A stretch of DNA of 64,000 bases from CBDHFF01 sp965262395 (GCA_965262395.1 OZ253531.1:1426001-1490000), one strand, 5' to 3'. Counted from the first letter of the stretch, positions 1 to 12,140 are shown. The notes: a model not told the origin generated them from the sequence alone. A program made the numbers and translations.

Positions 1-1239
1 ATATTTACCTGAAACTTCAGGATTTATGCGCATTTTAAGAGTCAAACGCTTACCATCTCTTTCTTCTCTGTGAAGCTTAAAAGTATCCTTAGGCACCTTT
101 TTAATTGCCCTCTTAAGTTTTGTTAAGTTGGCGAGATGCTCCTCCTCCGTAAGAAGCTTAGGATTATCAGAAACCACCGCAGGAGAAGAAATACCTTCCT
201 CCATAATCTCCTGATCTCTTTCTTTGCGTCTTTTAATCTCTGCCATCCTATTTTCGTGTCTCTCATCAAGCTTCTTTTTTATTTCTTCCTCTTTTTCTTT
301 ATCTTCCTTTTTTTCTCTTGCCTCGTCTTCCTTCACCTGTTTTGCAAAAGCAAGCTTTTGCCCAAGGAGCTTTTGCTTAGTATTTATGCCAATCTGAGTC
401 ATTGCTTGTAGACACTCTTGATGCTCCCTCTCCCCCTTTCGCTTTATTTCAGCTATCTGTGTTTCATTCTCCTTAAGCGTGTCAGCATAATTTTCTTCAA
501 TTATACGTTTTCTTTCAGCTATCTCTTCTGCATGTTTCTGCCCATCACTAATGCTAGTAGCAATCTTCCGCCGATTCTCATCTAGACTCTCATCTTGTTG
601 ACGCAATAGCTCAGCATGCCTTGCTTCAGATGCCTTCTTCAATTCACTCAATCTCCGCTGATTCTCCTCTCGACTCTCATATTGTTGACGCAATAGCTCA
701 GCTATCTCTGCTTCAGATGCCTTCTTCAATTCATTCAATCCCCGCCGATTCTCATCTAGACTCTCATCTCGTTGACGCGATGGCTCAGCTATCTCTGCTT
801 CAGCTTTCTCAAGTATGGCAGCATAATTTTCTTCAGCTATAAGTGCTTTTTTAGCTGCCTCTTCTGCATGTTTACGCTGATCTTTAATGTTAGTATCAAT
901 CCTCCGCTGATTCTCATCTCGACTCTCATCTCGTTGACGCAATAGCTCAGCTATCTCTGGGTCAACCTCTTTCCTTGCAGCAGGTTCGGGTTGCCTCTCT
1001 ACGCTCCCAGGTTTCTTAGTAACCATGCTTATATTAATACTAATACCCTTACATTTCTTCCGGGTGCGTCTCGAGCGATCTAATGAACTACGATCAGAAC
1101 CGTGCTTGCCTACCTTATGCTTCTTCTTAACTACGCCAACAACAGTACCAACAATCGCAGCTAGCAAAATTGCAAGCAAAACAGATCCAAGCACTACTCC
1201 TAATACGATGCGTCCCTTATTACTAATACCAGCTGTCAT
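1..1239 (-). CDS. TM-anchored coiled-coil repeat protein, 3' end cut by the window edge
   Basis: The frame is open for 413 codons from ATG (1239-1237) to base 1, so the C-terminus lies outside the window. After a short polar N-terminus there is one strong membrane segment (about residues 10-38) followed by a Lys-rich stretch, suggesting a membrane-anchored protein with a long cytoplasmic or exported tail. From about residue 90 onward it is charged and helical, with repeats built around AEIAELLRQ and DENRR motifs, so a coiled coil is likely. A Lys/Glu block follows, then a more mixed region near the edge (contains EEHLANLTKLKRAIKK). It has its own sigma70-type promoter at 1334-1362. I recognise no family. 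The N-terminus resembles that of the small protein at 1782-2105, with similar NK-G-IV lead-ins to the membrane segment. Function unknown; a surface or secreted host-interaction protein is one possibility. Confidence 0.8.
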   Translation of the reverse strand, partial: MTAGISNKGRIVLGVVLGSVLLAILLAAIVGTVVGVVKKKHKVGKHGSDRSSLDRSRRTRKKCKGISINISMVTKKPGSVERQPEPAARKEVDPEIAELLRQRDESRDENQRRIDTNIKDQRKHAEEAAKKALIAEENYAAILEKAEAEIAEPSRQRDESLDENRRGLNELKKASEAEIAELLRQQYESREENQRRLSELKKASEARHAELLRQQDESLDENRRKIATSISDGQKHAEEIAERKRIIEENYADTLKENETQIAEIKRKGEREHQECLQAMTQIGINTKQKLLGQKLAFAKQVKEDEAREKKEDKEKEEEIKKKLDERHENRMAEIKRRKERDQEIMEEGISSPAVVSDNPKLLTEEEHLANLTKLKRAIKKVPKDTFKLHREERDGKRLTLKMRINPEVSGKY

Positions 1240-1333
1240 AACAAAAAATAAAATAATCTAGAAATTAATTATACCTCGAGGAAGAATTAGCTCTCGATTC
1301 GAAGAGTCCTTTCTTGCTACTGCGAGGTAACTC

Positions 1334-1362
1334 ATTGTACCACATTACCGTAATTTTGTCAA
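1334..1362 (-). promoter_or_regulatory. sigma70-type promoter for the coiled-coil gene
   Basis: On the minus strand there is TTGACA (1362-1357), a 17-bp spacer, and TACAAT (1339-1334). The start codon lies about 88 nt past the expected transcription start. Spacer and flanks are nearly identical to the promoter at 2134-2162 (shared AAATTAC..TAATGT core), so the two genes probably descend from one promoter unit or are co-regulated. Confidence 0.75.
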
Positions 1363-1439
1363 ACTATGCCAGCTGTACAACCCCCTTAAGGGCATAGTAT
1401 ATTTTAATAAATCTAAACTATTTCTTTTCTCAATAATTA

Positions 1440-1740
1440 TAAATATATGAAGATCATTAGCTGCGCTATGCACTTGCATTCTCCATCTATTGTCGGACTC
1501 TTGCTCTGAACATTCGTTGCACTTCCCTTATTAATCCACTTACTCGAATGGTTCTAAATGTATGGCGGTAAATGACTGCACCACTTACGATGAGCATGGG
1601 TTACTTAACCCCATCAAATCATGGCGATTCATTGAACGGTTGCTATAGTCAGCCTCCTATCCCTATTGATCTGATGAATATTAACTAAACCCAATTGTCC
1701 TCATAGAGATGATAGGCACGAACATTCGTTGATCGTTAAT
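1440..1740. other. G+C-richer non-coding island bounded by 12-bp direct repeats
   Basis: The 540-nt gap between the two minus-strand genes holds no open frame that I can support. Its central part is visibly richer in G+C than other intergenic DNA here. It is bracketed by two exact copies of GAACATTCGTTG (1508-1519 and 1720-1731), 212 bp apart; each copy contains a small inverted repeat (CGAA-type arms in the second). A short hairpin GGGTT-ACTT-AACCC lies near 1609. It could be a structured RNA, a miniature mobile element or a decayed gene; I recognise none of the standard RNAs in it. Confidence 0.4.
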
Positions 1741-1781
1741 TGACTTTTTTTATGAATTTAATGATTTTAATACAAGAAAGT

Positions 1782-2105
1782 CTAAACACCTAAAGCATTA
1801 TTCTCTGCAGCCTTAGCTTCCATTGCAGCCTTAGCTTCCATATTCTCCTTCTTAACACCTGAGACACACAGACCACATACGCTGGGGCTTGTATCAGTTA
1901 AAGTTGAATCTGGATTTAATGCCAATTCCTTAGGTACCAATATTAATGGAGCATTAGATATCTTTCTACAACGCGGACAAACTATGTTCTCTCCTGTCGC
2001 TTTATTGTAAGCACATACAATTAAAGCAGTCAAAACCGCCAACAGTATCAACCCAGACACCAAACCTACGGAAACAATCCCCGCTTTATTAATACTCATA
2101 ATCAT
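1782..2105 (-). CDS. Small single-TM protein with two CxxC pairs
   Basis: About 107 residues. A frame start at 2135 is ruled out because it overlaps the -10 box of the promoter at 2134-2162; ATG at 2105 or 2099 (MSINKAG) fits transcription and matches the N-terminus of the neighbouring coiled-coil protein. One membrane segment (about residues 8-32) is followed by CPRC and, about 38 residues later, CGLC, a spacing compatible with a zinc ribbon or a disulphide/iron site. The C-terminus has a short repeat (MEAKA twice). No clear Shine-Dalgarno sequence. I recognise no family. It may be a short paralogue of the upstream coiled-coil protein that keeps only the anchor. Confidence 0.6.
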   Translation of the reverse strand: MIMSINKAGIVSVGLVSGLILLAVLTALIVCAYNKATGENIVCPRCRKISNAPLILVPKELALNPDSTLTDTSPSVCGLCVSGVKKENMEAKAAMEAKAAENNALGV

Positions 2106-2133
2106 AACCAATCTGGGGGAAACACGAATATAC

Positions 2134-2162
2134 ATTGTAGTACATTATGGTAATTTTGTCAA
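2134..2162 (-). promoter_or_regulatory. sigma70-type promoter for the small CxxC protein
   Basis: On the minus strand there is TTGACA (2162-2157), a 17-bp spacer, and TACAAT (2139-2134). Nearly the same sequence as the promoter at 1334-1362. Its position decides the start codon of the gene below it. Confidence 0.75.
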
Positions 2163-2334
2163 TTTTACTACTCTAAGCTGTTGCTAGAAAGCATTGGAGA
2201 TTAATTACTAAAAATTCTGATGTAATAGAATCATGATTCATCGAAATATGAGCATAACAAACCGGCGCTTTACAAATTGATGGACAAGTAGTACAATTGG
2301 AAAATTTAATTTTTGAACAATGAGAGACTAAAAT

Positions 2335-3690
2335 ATGAACGATATTCCCTTAACGAAGGAGATGTTACAAGATCTACCAATTATTGATATACATATACAC
2401 CTACCTGGCACGATATCACCGCTCACAGCTTGGGAGCTTGGTATACGAAATAAACTTATTACTATATTCAATAATAAGGATGGCACAAAAGAATGGAAAG
2501 ATGGACCAGTATCTTTATCCACAGAGGACTCCTATGATAATTATTCAGATATATTCATAAAAAAACTTGGTGGAGTTATAGAACTAGACAAATATGGCAC
2601 CCCAATCGACCTTAGGTATAATATCAACGAACATGACTTTAAAAGCTTTGACAGAGTAATGGCTACTGTACAAGGACACAGACACCCACCTGGGGGCATA
2701 CAAACAGATGAAGATCTTGAATTTATCTTGGAAAAATACCTAGAAGAATGCCTAAAACATAACATATTCTATACAGAAATATTACAAAATATAAGAATTT
2801 CTTACCAAGTATATCCACACCTACCAGATGAGGAAGCACGGGAAAATCTTTATCGCCTATTTGCTAAAATGAGCAAAGTATTCGAGGAAAAAGGTGTTCA
2901 TGTCAGATTCTTGCAATGTTTTAATAAGACAAAAGCTGCAAGTCTGAATGGCAACGCACAAGAACGTGCAATGGAATCTGCTTTATGGCTAAAAGAAGCA
3001 GAAAGAGTCACACCTGGAGTATTTGTAGGCATTGAGTCTGCAGGACATGAAAAGGATAGAACTGGCTGGCCAATGTATTTAAAAAATGGCTATGATCAAG
3101 TTAAAGAGATGGGTCTTGGATGCGAAGCACATGCTGGCGAGGGTATCGGCGTAGAGCATATGATGGATGCAATTAGAACCTTACCAATCACTAGATTAGC
3201 TCATGGATTTCAAGTAATAGAGGACACAGCCTGTATTAAAGAAGTGCGAGAACGAGAAGTAGTGTTAGTTATGGCTCCCCTAGTGAACTTAAAGCTTGGA
3301 GCATGTATACACGCTACTAAAGATAATAATAATCAAATTACACCATTATGTAAATCTAAGGGAGGAGAAAAAACATACATAACGGATTTATACAAACACC
3401 CATTTTTCTCCTTACTTCGAGATCACAAATTAAAGATAAATCTATGCTCTGACAATCCATACATGATTAATACTCATTTAAAGGAAATGATTGCTGCCCT
3501 GGCTGGATTACATAATGCCGACAACAGAGAATTCGACAAAGATTTCCAGCCTCTATTAGCAAATGAGCTTCTTGAATGTTGTATTGTTGGGATAAATGCC
3601 TCGTTCTGTGAGGATAGTATAAAGCAAAAATATAAAGATCTTTGCAAGGAATGGGCAATGAAGTATAATATTGCCACTAAAAACATATAA
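2335..3690 (+). CDS. Adenosine deaminase-like metal-dependent hydrolase
   Basis: Predicted to deaminate adenosine or a related purine nucleoside through a Zn-centred amidohydrolase barrel. Family landmarks appear in order: HIH in DIHIHLPG near residue 20 (metal ligands), HAGEG near residue 267 (metal ligand plus catalytic Glu), LAHGF near 285, and SDNP near 382 (the SDDP aspartate of the family). At 451 residues it is about 100 longer than bacterial adenosine deaminases, with extra sequence between the HxH motif and the barrel core. The usual CPxSN stretch reads APLVNLKLG, so substrate choice may differ. It is a single gene, divergent from the upstream minus-strand pair. A short hairpin (AGCAT-AATG-ATGCT) directly follows the stop. 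Purine salvage from the host is the likely role; the exact substrate is unknown. Confidence 0.75.
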   Translation: MNDIPLTKEMLQDLPIIDIHIHLPGTISPLTAWELGIRNKLITIFNNKDGTKEWKDGPVSLSTEDSYDNYSDIFIKKLGGVIELDKYGTPIDLRYNINEHDFKSFDRVMATVQGHRHPPGGIQTDEDLEFILEKYLEECLKHNIFYTEILQNIRISYQVYPHLPDEEARENLYRLFAKMSKVFEEKGVHVRFLQCFNKTKAASLNGNAQERAMESALWLKEAERVTPGVFVGIESAGHEKDRTGWPMYLKNGYDQVKEMGLGCEAHAGEGIGVEHMMDAIRTLPITRLAHGFQVIEDTACIKEVREREVVLVMAPLVNLKLGACIHATKDNNNQITPLCKSKGGEKTYITDLYKHPFFSLLRDHKLKINLCSDNPYMINTHLKEMIAALAGLHNADNREFDKDFQPLLANELLECCIVGINASFCEDSIKQKYKDLCKEWAMKYNIATKNI

Positions 3691-3856
3691 AGCATAATGA
3701 TGCTGTTTAACTGCAATAGCTCATATAAATAAATATACTATTCAAAGGTAAAACTAGATTGTTAATACGAACAAAATAATTGAGCTGCGACTATAAGGTA
3801 ACAATTGGTCATTTTTCAAATTACGTTAATTTTCCAACAAAAATATAAGTTGTAAG

Positions 3857-4008
3857 CCCACTGAAGCCCTAATCCTTTTTTCTACCTCTGCCTTGCCAAG
3901 CGCCTCCATTACGACCAAGAACTGAAAAATATAAACTACATACCCACTGAAGCCCTAATCCTTTTTTCTACCTCTGCCTTGCCAAGTGCTTCCATTACGA
4001 CCAAGATA
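3857..4008. repeat. Tandem duplication of the gltX 3' end (86-bp period)
   Basis: A segment of about 65 bp beginning CCCACTGAAGCCCTAATCC occurs at 3857 and again at 3943, where it is the real end of gltX. The outer copy differs at a few bases only (for example GCGCCTCC against GTGCTTCC). The extra copy lies downstream of the gltX stop and is not coding in its present context. Confidence 0.85.
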
Positions 4009-5528
4009 CTAGGAGAAGCCATAGTGCCTGTTAATATGGCACGCAACGGTTTATAAATCTGTGGCAACTTTATTGGGTTCGCATTGATTCGCTGAGCCAC
4101 AAAGCTCTTTGTGAGACTCTTTAATGCACTCTCAGACCATTCGTCACTATACTCACGCAACAGCTCCAGAAAATCTATCATAACTTCTTTACCAGAATTC
4201 AGAATTTCCTTTGCTTCTGAATCTAAGGCCGGTTGCCTGAAACAAAGCTCAAGACCTGTCACCACATCATGCAAAGTACGTGAATTAGACAATACAATCG
4301 ACACAAGTCGCTGCATACCTTTCATCGCTATCGGCACTACCTCAGTTACACCGCCTTTACTTATAATATGACCAACTTTATCCTGCGCCTCTCCTGCTAA
4401 TAATGAACCATCCTTTATAAGTATATCCTTATATTCCTCGCCATACTCAGCTCTCATTAGGTCATCTATCAACGGTAAAAGCCTGTCAATAAAATAGCAA
4501 ATCTTCGTTGTGTCTTTTTCAACAATACGCATACCAACTATATCTCTATGAACCGGAAAAGCAGTTCTATAAATGTAATGAGAGTTTATATAATTTAATT
4601 TATCAATACTAAAACAAGCTGGCGAACGTCGTATTCCCTCTAGAGAAAAAAGATTCAATGCTTCAGCCTCATAAATTATATCAGGCTTATGTTTATCTAT
4701 AACTTCGTTATCATTGCAGGACCATCCCAGCAATAATAAATAATTCTTCATTGCTAAAGAAAGATATCCCATGTTCTTATATTCGCTAACACATAAGGCG
4801 CCATGACGCTTAGAAAGCTTACTGCCATCTTCACCATGAATTAATGGCACATGAACAAACTCAGGTACATCCCAACCAGCTGCTTCATAAATTAATTTCT
4901 GTATTGGAGTATTCGACAAATGATCTGCGCCTCTGATCACATGTGTAATAGCCATATCATGATCATCCACAACCACTGCAAGCATATAAGTCGGCGTTCC
5001 ATCTGATCTCAATAATATTACATCCTCAATCTCTGAGTGATCTACAGAGATTTCACCAAAAACATTATCAACAAATGTTACACTACCTTGTAGTGCTACT
5101 TTTAATCTTAATACGGGAGCAGGAAGACTCTTAAGCGCAACCCCATCTGCACCCTTATCTCTCCAAGAACTTCTTACCTTCGGCGCACCATCTTTATATG
5201 AAACATTCTTCTCTTTAGCCTCTTGTTCATAACAATAATATGCCTTGCCTTGATCAACCAGGAGTTTTGCGATCTCTTTATGCCTCTTAATATTATCTGA
5301 TTGATACACTATCGACTCATCATGACCCAAGCCCATCCATTGCAAACCACTAATAATTGCCTCTTTTGCTTCATTAGTTGATCTTTTTGTATCTGTGTCC
5401 TCGATTCTTAATAGAAAATCACCTCCATGTTTTTTTGCATATAAATAATTGAATAGGGCGGTTCGCACCCCTCCTATATGCAAGAAACCTGTGGGCGAAG
5501 GTGCAAATCTTGTTCTAACTTTATTCAT
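3936..5528 (-). CDS. gltX: Glutamate--tRNA ligase
   Basis: Charges tRNA-Glu with glutamate in the cytoplasm. It is a class I synthetase: PSPTGFLHIGG at residues 11-21 holds the HIGH-type motif, and KLSKRHG near residue 245 is the KMSKS loop. The 530-residue length is somewhat long for the family but all parts are present, including the C-terminal anticodon-binding region. Starts at ATG 5528, 26 nt or so after a likely transcription start. Rickettsiales commonly carry two gltX paralogues, one of which may mischarge tRNA-Gln for GatCAB; which one this is cannot be told here. Its 3' end is tandemly duplicated just downstream. Confidence 0.95.
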   Translation of the reverse strand: MNKVRTRFAPSPTGFLHIGGVRTALFNYLYAKKHGGDFLLRIEDTDTKRSTNEAKEAIISGLQWMGLGHDESIVYQSDNIKRHKEIAKLLVDQGKAYYCYEQEAKEKNVSYKDGAPKVRSSWRDKGADGVALKSLPAPVLRLKVALQGSVTFVDNVFGEISVDHSEIEDVILLRSDGTPTYMLAVVVDDHDMAITHVIRGADHLSNTPIQKLIYEAAGWDVPEFVHVPLIHGEDGSKLSKRHGALCVSEYKNMGYLSLAMKNYLLLLGWSCNDNEVIDKHKPDIIYEAEALNLFSLEGIRRSPACFSIDKLNYINSHYIYRTAFPVHRDIVGMRIVEKDTTKICYFIDRLLPLIDDLMRAEYGEEYKDILIKDGSLLAGEAQDKVGHIISKGGVTEVVPIAMKGMQRLVSIVLSNSRTLHDVVTGLELCFRQPALDSEAKEILNSGKEVMIDFLELLREYSDEWSESALKSLTKSFVAQRINANPIKLPQIYKPLRAILTGTMASPSILVVMEALGKAEVEKRIRASVGM

Positions 5529-5560
5529 TATAATTCTCAGATTCAGGTCGCAATCGTCAC

Positions 5561-5588
5561 AATGTATGACAATCTAGTAATTTGTCAA
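5561..5588 (-). promoter_or_regulatory. Likely gltX promoter
   Basis: On the minus strand there is TTGACA (5588-5583), a 16-bp spacer, and TACATT (5566-5561), ending about 32 nt before the gltX start codon. Confidence 0.55.
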
Positions 5589-5655
5589 TACAGAACTACG
5601 CACTAATTAAATTACTTACTAAAATTGCCAAACCACAGACTAAATCACCACACAA

Positions 5656-8736
<3,081 letters not shown>

Positions 8737-8992
8737 CCTTCACTCCTTCATGGATCATCTATAGTGACAAAATATCAATATATTACCTGTTTAACAATAA
8801 CTAGCTACTCCATATCACTCTTAATAAAAAGATACTCTGAACTAAAGAACAGGTATCTTACAGTATAAATTCATTAGCTCCGTAGCTGCCGCAACGGTGA
8901 TATATGCTTATATCAATATATTAATATTAGATTAATATTTGCCTAATATAATCTAATCACATCCCTTATAGCACGGATACTAATACACTGGC

Positions 8993-10519
8993 ATGAGCAT
9001 TGAGTTACTCTCTATATCGTATACATTTCTATTTATAGCTTTGGCAGCAAAACATTTCTTAACCATGAGAATGGTTAAAAATAAATTGAATAACTCAATA
9101 GATAAATACTTATTAAAACATAATGCATACAGTTTTTTGCTATGGCGCAAGAAAGATAATCAAATAATTTTTAATAAGGGATTAGGACACAAGATAGGCA
9201 TACAGGATCACATATCCTCATTTAGCTATTTTGCTAATCACTTTAAGCAATCCACAGAACTGGATAAATTATTTACAAACTCACAATCAGATTGCAACAG
9301 CTTTTCTCTTGAATTAGAATCTATTAATACCTTGGATTGCTTTATTTGCAACGGTGAAACAATTCATGATGAATCAGGTATTGTTGGGGTGATTATATGC
9401 CTTGCCGATATAAGTAAATATATCACAGAAATTAAGTTGCTAAAATTTCGCCAGCAGCAGCTGCATAATCAATATTATAAAATAGAAGATACATTAAATA
9501 ATATACAAACTCCTATCTGGAGAAGAGATAGCAATGGTAATATTGAGCATGGCAACGATTTTTATTACCAAAATATCACTGAAGAATTAATGAAAAGAAT
9601 TCAAAATGAAAACAAGGATCTCTCACATAAAAAGGATTATAGCTCTAAGCACAATGTAATTATAAATAAAGAAAGAAAAGTGTACCAAATCAAAGAAACA
9701 AGCGCTGATCACGGAGATATAGTTGGCATAGGGCATGATATCACAAACCTGTCAAAAACAGAAGATAGGCTAAATAAATATAAAGAATCACAACATAATA
9801 TAATTACGAACATATCAATTGCCACTGCCCTGTACGACAAAAATGCAAGAATAAAAACGTACAATAATAGTTTTCTTAAAATATTTAACCTAGACCCGAA
9901 ATGGCTTACTCAAAGCCCCAAATATACAGAAATACTAGATAAATTAAGAGAGAAACAGACGATACCAGAGCAGATAGATTTTGTAGAATTCAAACGCACA
10001 CAAATGAATCTATTTTCTCTAATAGATGAATCACATAGTGAGTTTTTATTCATGCCAAACGGTAAAACTCTCAGATTTTGTGCCATGCCATGCCTAGATG
10101 GCATGTTATTCACATACGAAGATATCAGTGACAGATTGTCTATTGAAAGAGATTACAATAAGTTAATTTTGGTACAAAAAAGAATTCTTAATAATCTGCA
10201 TGAAGCAATATCTATATATGGACAAGATGGTAGGTTAAAATCGTATAACCAAAAATATGTAGATATAACTAGATTGAATACATCTTTCTTAGATGGATAT
10301 CCGCACATTAGTGATGTTATGGATATGGTAAGTGCAAAAAACACTAAGGCACTATACAAAAAAACACAATTAGTAAATCAAATTGTGAATAGAATGCGCA
10401 CTACTAACGTTATATCATTAGAAGACCATGAAATACTGATTTCATCCACACCTCTTCCTGACGGCACAACAATGCTAATTTGCAATAAAAGTCATACTAA
10501 TGACGCACACCTACATTAA
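8993..10519 (+). CDS. PAS-repeat sensor protein lacking a histidine kinase domain
   Basis: 508 residues. An N-terminal membrane segment (about 5-25) is followed by several PAS-like modules, including blocks near YDKNARIKTYNNSF, MLFTYEDISDR, YGQDGRLKSYNQKY and PLPDGTTMLI. Alphaproteobacterial DivL-type PAS kinases have this build and then continue into a His-containing dimerisation helix and an ATPase domain. Here the protein stops about ten residues after the last PAS strand, so both catalytic domains are absent. It is followed by tsaE, a neighbour I recall for DivL-like kinases in alphaproteobacteria. It is therefore likely a sensory remnant, able to bind ligand or a partner but not to phosphorylate. 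Expression seems intact; no in-frame stop interrupts the PAS region. Confidence 0.75.
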   Translation: MSIELLSISYTFLFIALAAKHFLTMRMVKNKLNNSIDKYLLKHNAYSFLLWRKKDNQIIFNKGLGHKIGIQDHISSFSYFANHFKQSTELDKLFTNSQSDCNSFSLELESINTLDCFICNGETIHDESGIVGVIICLADISKYITEIKLLKFRQQQLHNQYYKIEDTLNNIQTPIWRRDSNGNIEHGNDFYYQNITEELMKRIQNENKDLSHKKDYSSKHNVIINKERKVYQIKETSADHGDIVGIGHDITNLSKTEDRLNKYKESQHNIITNISIATALYDKNARIKTYNNSFLKIFNLDPKWLTQSPKYTEILDKLREKQTIPEQIDFVEFKRTQMNLFSLIDESHSEFLFMPNGKTLRFCAMPCLDGMLFTYEDISDRLSIERDYNKLILVQKRILNNLHEAISIYGQDGRLKSYNQKYVDITRLNTSFLDGYPHISDVMDMVSAKNTKALYKKTQLVNQIVNRMRTTNVISLEDHEILISSTPLPDGTTMLICNKSHTNDAHLH

Positions 10520-10630
10520 AAAATACAAGAAAATCTTCTACCTAAAGCTGAATAATTTCAAAAAGAACTGGATTTTTTATGCAATAACCTTACAATCTCC
10601 TAGATATTTAATGTACAAATGAGAAAGTAG

Positions 10631-11056
10631 ATGAAAAAAGAGTATAATGTAACTAATATAAAGAATATGAGGATTCTTGCCGAAGAGCTTGCTGCAAAAA
10701 GCATAAAAGGTGATACGTACGCTTTGAATGGCCCTTTAGGAGCAGGAAAAACAACATTTTCACAGTTCTTTATCAATTATTTCTTCGAAACAAAACAAAT
10801 AATAACAAGTCCAACTTTCTCATTAGTCCAACAATACGATGCAAAACAAGCTCCTATTTGGCATTTCGATTTATACAGAATAAAATCAGAACAAGAATTA
10901 TATGAAATTGGAATAGAAGACGCCCTAAATAATGGAATATCTCTAATTGAGTGGGCTAAAAAAGCTGAAAACATTATACCTAAATTTAAGTATGTATTGG
11001 ACTTTGAATATGATGAAAAGAAGAGAATAATCACATTAGAAGAGAATAATAATTAA
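10631..11056 (+). CDS. tsaE: tRNA threonylcarbamoyladenosine biosynthesis ATPase TsaE
   Basis: Partner of TsaD/TsaB in forming the t6A37 modification of ANN-decoding tRNAs. At 141 residues it is family-typical. The Walker A motif GPLGAGKTT lies at about residues 35-43, SPTFSLVQQY near 60 and FDLYRI near 75, ending in the family's IEW segment (SLIEWAKKAE). A separate Sua5/TsaC-type gene, which makes the threonylcarbamoyl-AMP substrate, is at 42696-43331. Starts at ATG 10631 after a weak GAAAG ribosome site. Lies 111 bp after the PAS gene on the same strand. Confidence 0.93.
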   Translation: MKKEYNVTNIKNMRILAEELAAKSIKGDTYALNGPLGAGKTTFSQFFINYFFETKQIITSPTFSLVQQYDAKQAPIWHFDLYRIKSEQELYEIGIEDALNNGISLIEWAKKAENIIPKFKYVLDFEYDEKKRIITLEENNN

Positions 11057-11171
11057 CAGCACTAATTGTTTATTATGAAAGTATGATTCACATAGAATAT
11101 GCATGACTCATTTGACTATCCTCAGAAATTAATGTATAATATTATACATATTTATTGATAGGAAAATAATT

Positions 11172-11582
11172 ATGTCTAACAAAAAAATAAGTGACTCGGA
11201 TTCTTCTGACAACATGTTTGAAGGCTTGGAAAAGATGATTAAAAATTCTGGAATTGATATACCTCAAACACCAGAAGCAATAGAAAAATATATGGGCATG
11301 CTGAATGACCCAGAACAAGGAGATACCATACAAAAAATAATGAATGGCATGTTTGGTGGCAATTCATCATCCTCATCATCCTCTGATACAAAAACATCAG
11401 ATGATTTTAAAAAATCATTGTCTGGAGTAAAAAAACGACTTTCTCGTATAGAAGATACACTAAGCAATTTAGATGATGCGGTATCTAGAGTATTAGAAAT
11501 TCTAGAAGACGAAGATGAAGACGATGATGAATACGATGAAGATATCACACAAACAGAAAGTCGTAAAACTATTGATGCATAA
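11172..11582 (+). CDS. Small acidic protein with Ser tract, unknown
   Basis: 136 residues, soluble by composition. A helical N-terminal half (KYMGMLNDPEQGD near 40) leads to a run of Ser residues (about 65-71), a predicted coiled coil (VKKRLSRIEDTLSNLDDAVSRV, part of about residues 85-110) and a strongly acidic tail (EDEDEDDDEYDED). The ribosome site AGGAAA sits 8 nt before the ATG. Not a family I recognise. Being small and acidic with a coiled coil, it may bind another protein. Not obviously part of an operon with tsaE (115-bp gap). Confidence 0.7.
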   Translation: MSNKKISDSDSSDNMFEGLEKMIKNSGIDIPQTPEAIEKYMGMLNDPEQGDTIQKIMNGMFGGNSSSSSSSDTKTSDDFKKSLSGVKKRLSRIEDTLSNLDDAVSRVLEILEDEDEDDDEYDEDITQTESRKTIDA

Positions 11583-11664
11583 TTAGACTCACTGACAACC
11601 TACATAATATTTTTGAATCATCGTAAATATGTGGGTTTCGTTGCGTTTAATAAATTAAGAGAGG

Positions 11665-12140
11665 TTTGTATTGATATCACCAACCTCTTCTTGCAGTTTC
11701 ATATTCTGCTAATTCACAAACGAAAAACAACTCTATAAATTAATCAACGCCATCTTTGATTCATCTGGAATTACTGTATTTCTATATCATTATCTTAAAC
11801 AATAAGATTCATCTGGAATTAAGAAATGCTTTGTATTGATATCACCAACCTCTTCTTGCAGTTTCATATTCTGCTAATTCACAAACGAAAAACAACTCTA
11901 TAAATTAATCAACGCCATCTTTGATTCATCTGGGATTACTGTATTTCTATATCATTATCTTAAACAATAAGATTCATCTGGGATTAAGAAATGCTTTGTA
12001 TTGATATCACCAACCTCTTCTTGCAGTTTCATATTCTGCTAATTCACAAACGAAAAACAACTCTATAAATTAATCAACGCCATCTTTGATTCATCTGGGA
12101 TTACTGTATTTCTATATCATTATCTTAAACAATAAGATTC
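11665..12140. repeat. 165-bp tandem repeat, nearly three copies
   Basis: Copies start at 11665, 11830 and 11995 (TTTGTATTGATATCACC), exactly 165 bp apart. They differ at very few positions (GGAATT against GGGATT). Each unit also carries GATTCATCTGGRATTA twice. The remaining gap (11583-12246) contains no convincing gene. On the minus strand each unit has a short frame (MKLQEEVGD...), too short to support. Recent slippage or unequal recombination is indicated by the near identity. Confidence 0.9.

Noticed and set aside
1500..1740. Possible tmRNA, 4.5S RNA or RNase P RNA in the G+C-richer island
   Set aside because: None of the conserved cores (SRP GGAAGCAGCC-type loop, RNase P GAGGAAAGTC, tmRNA tag reading frame) is present.
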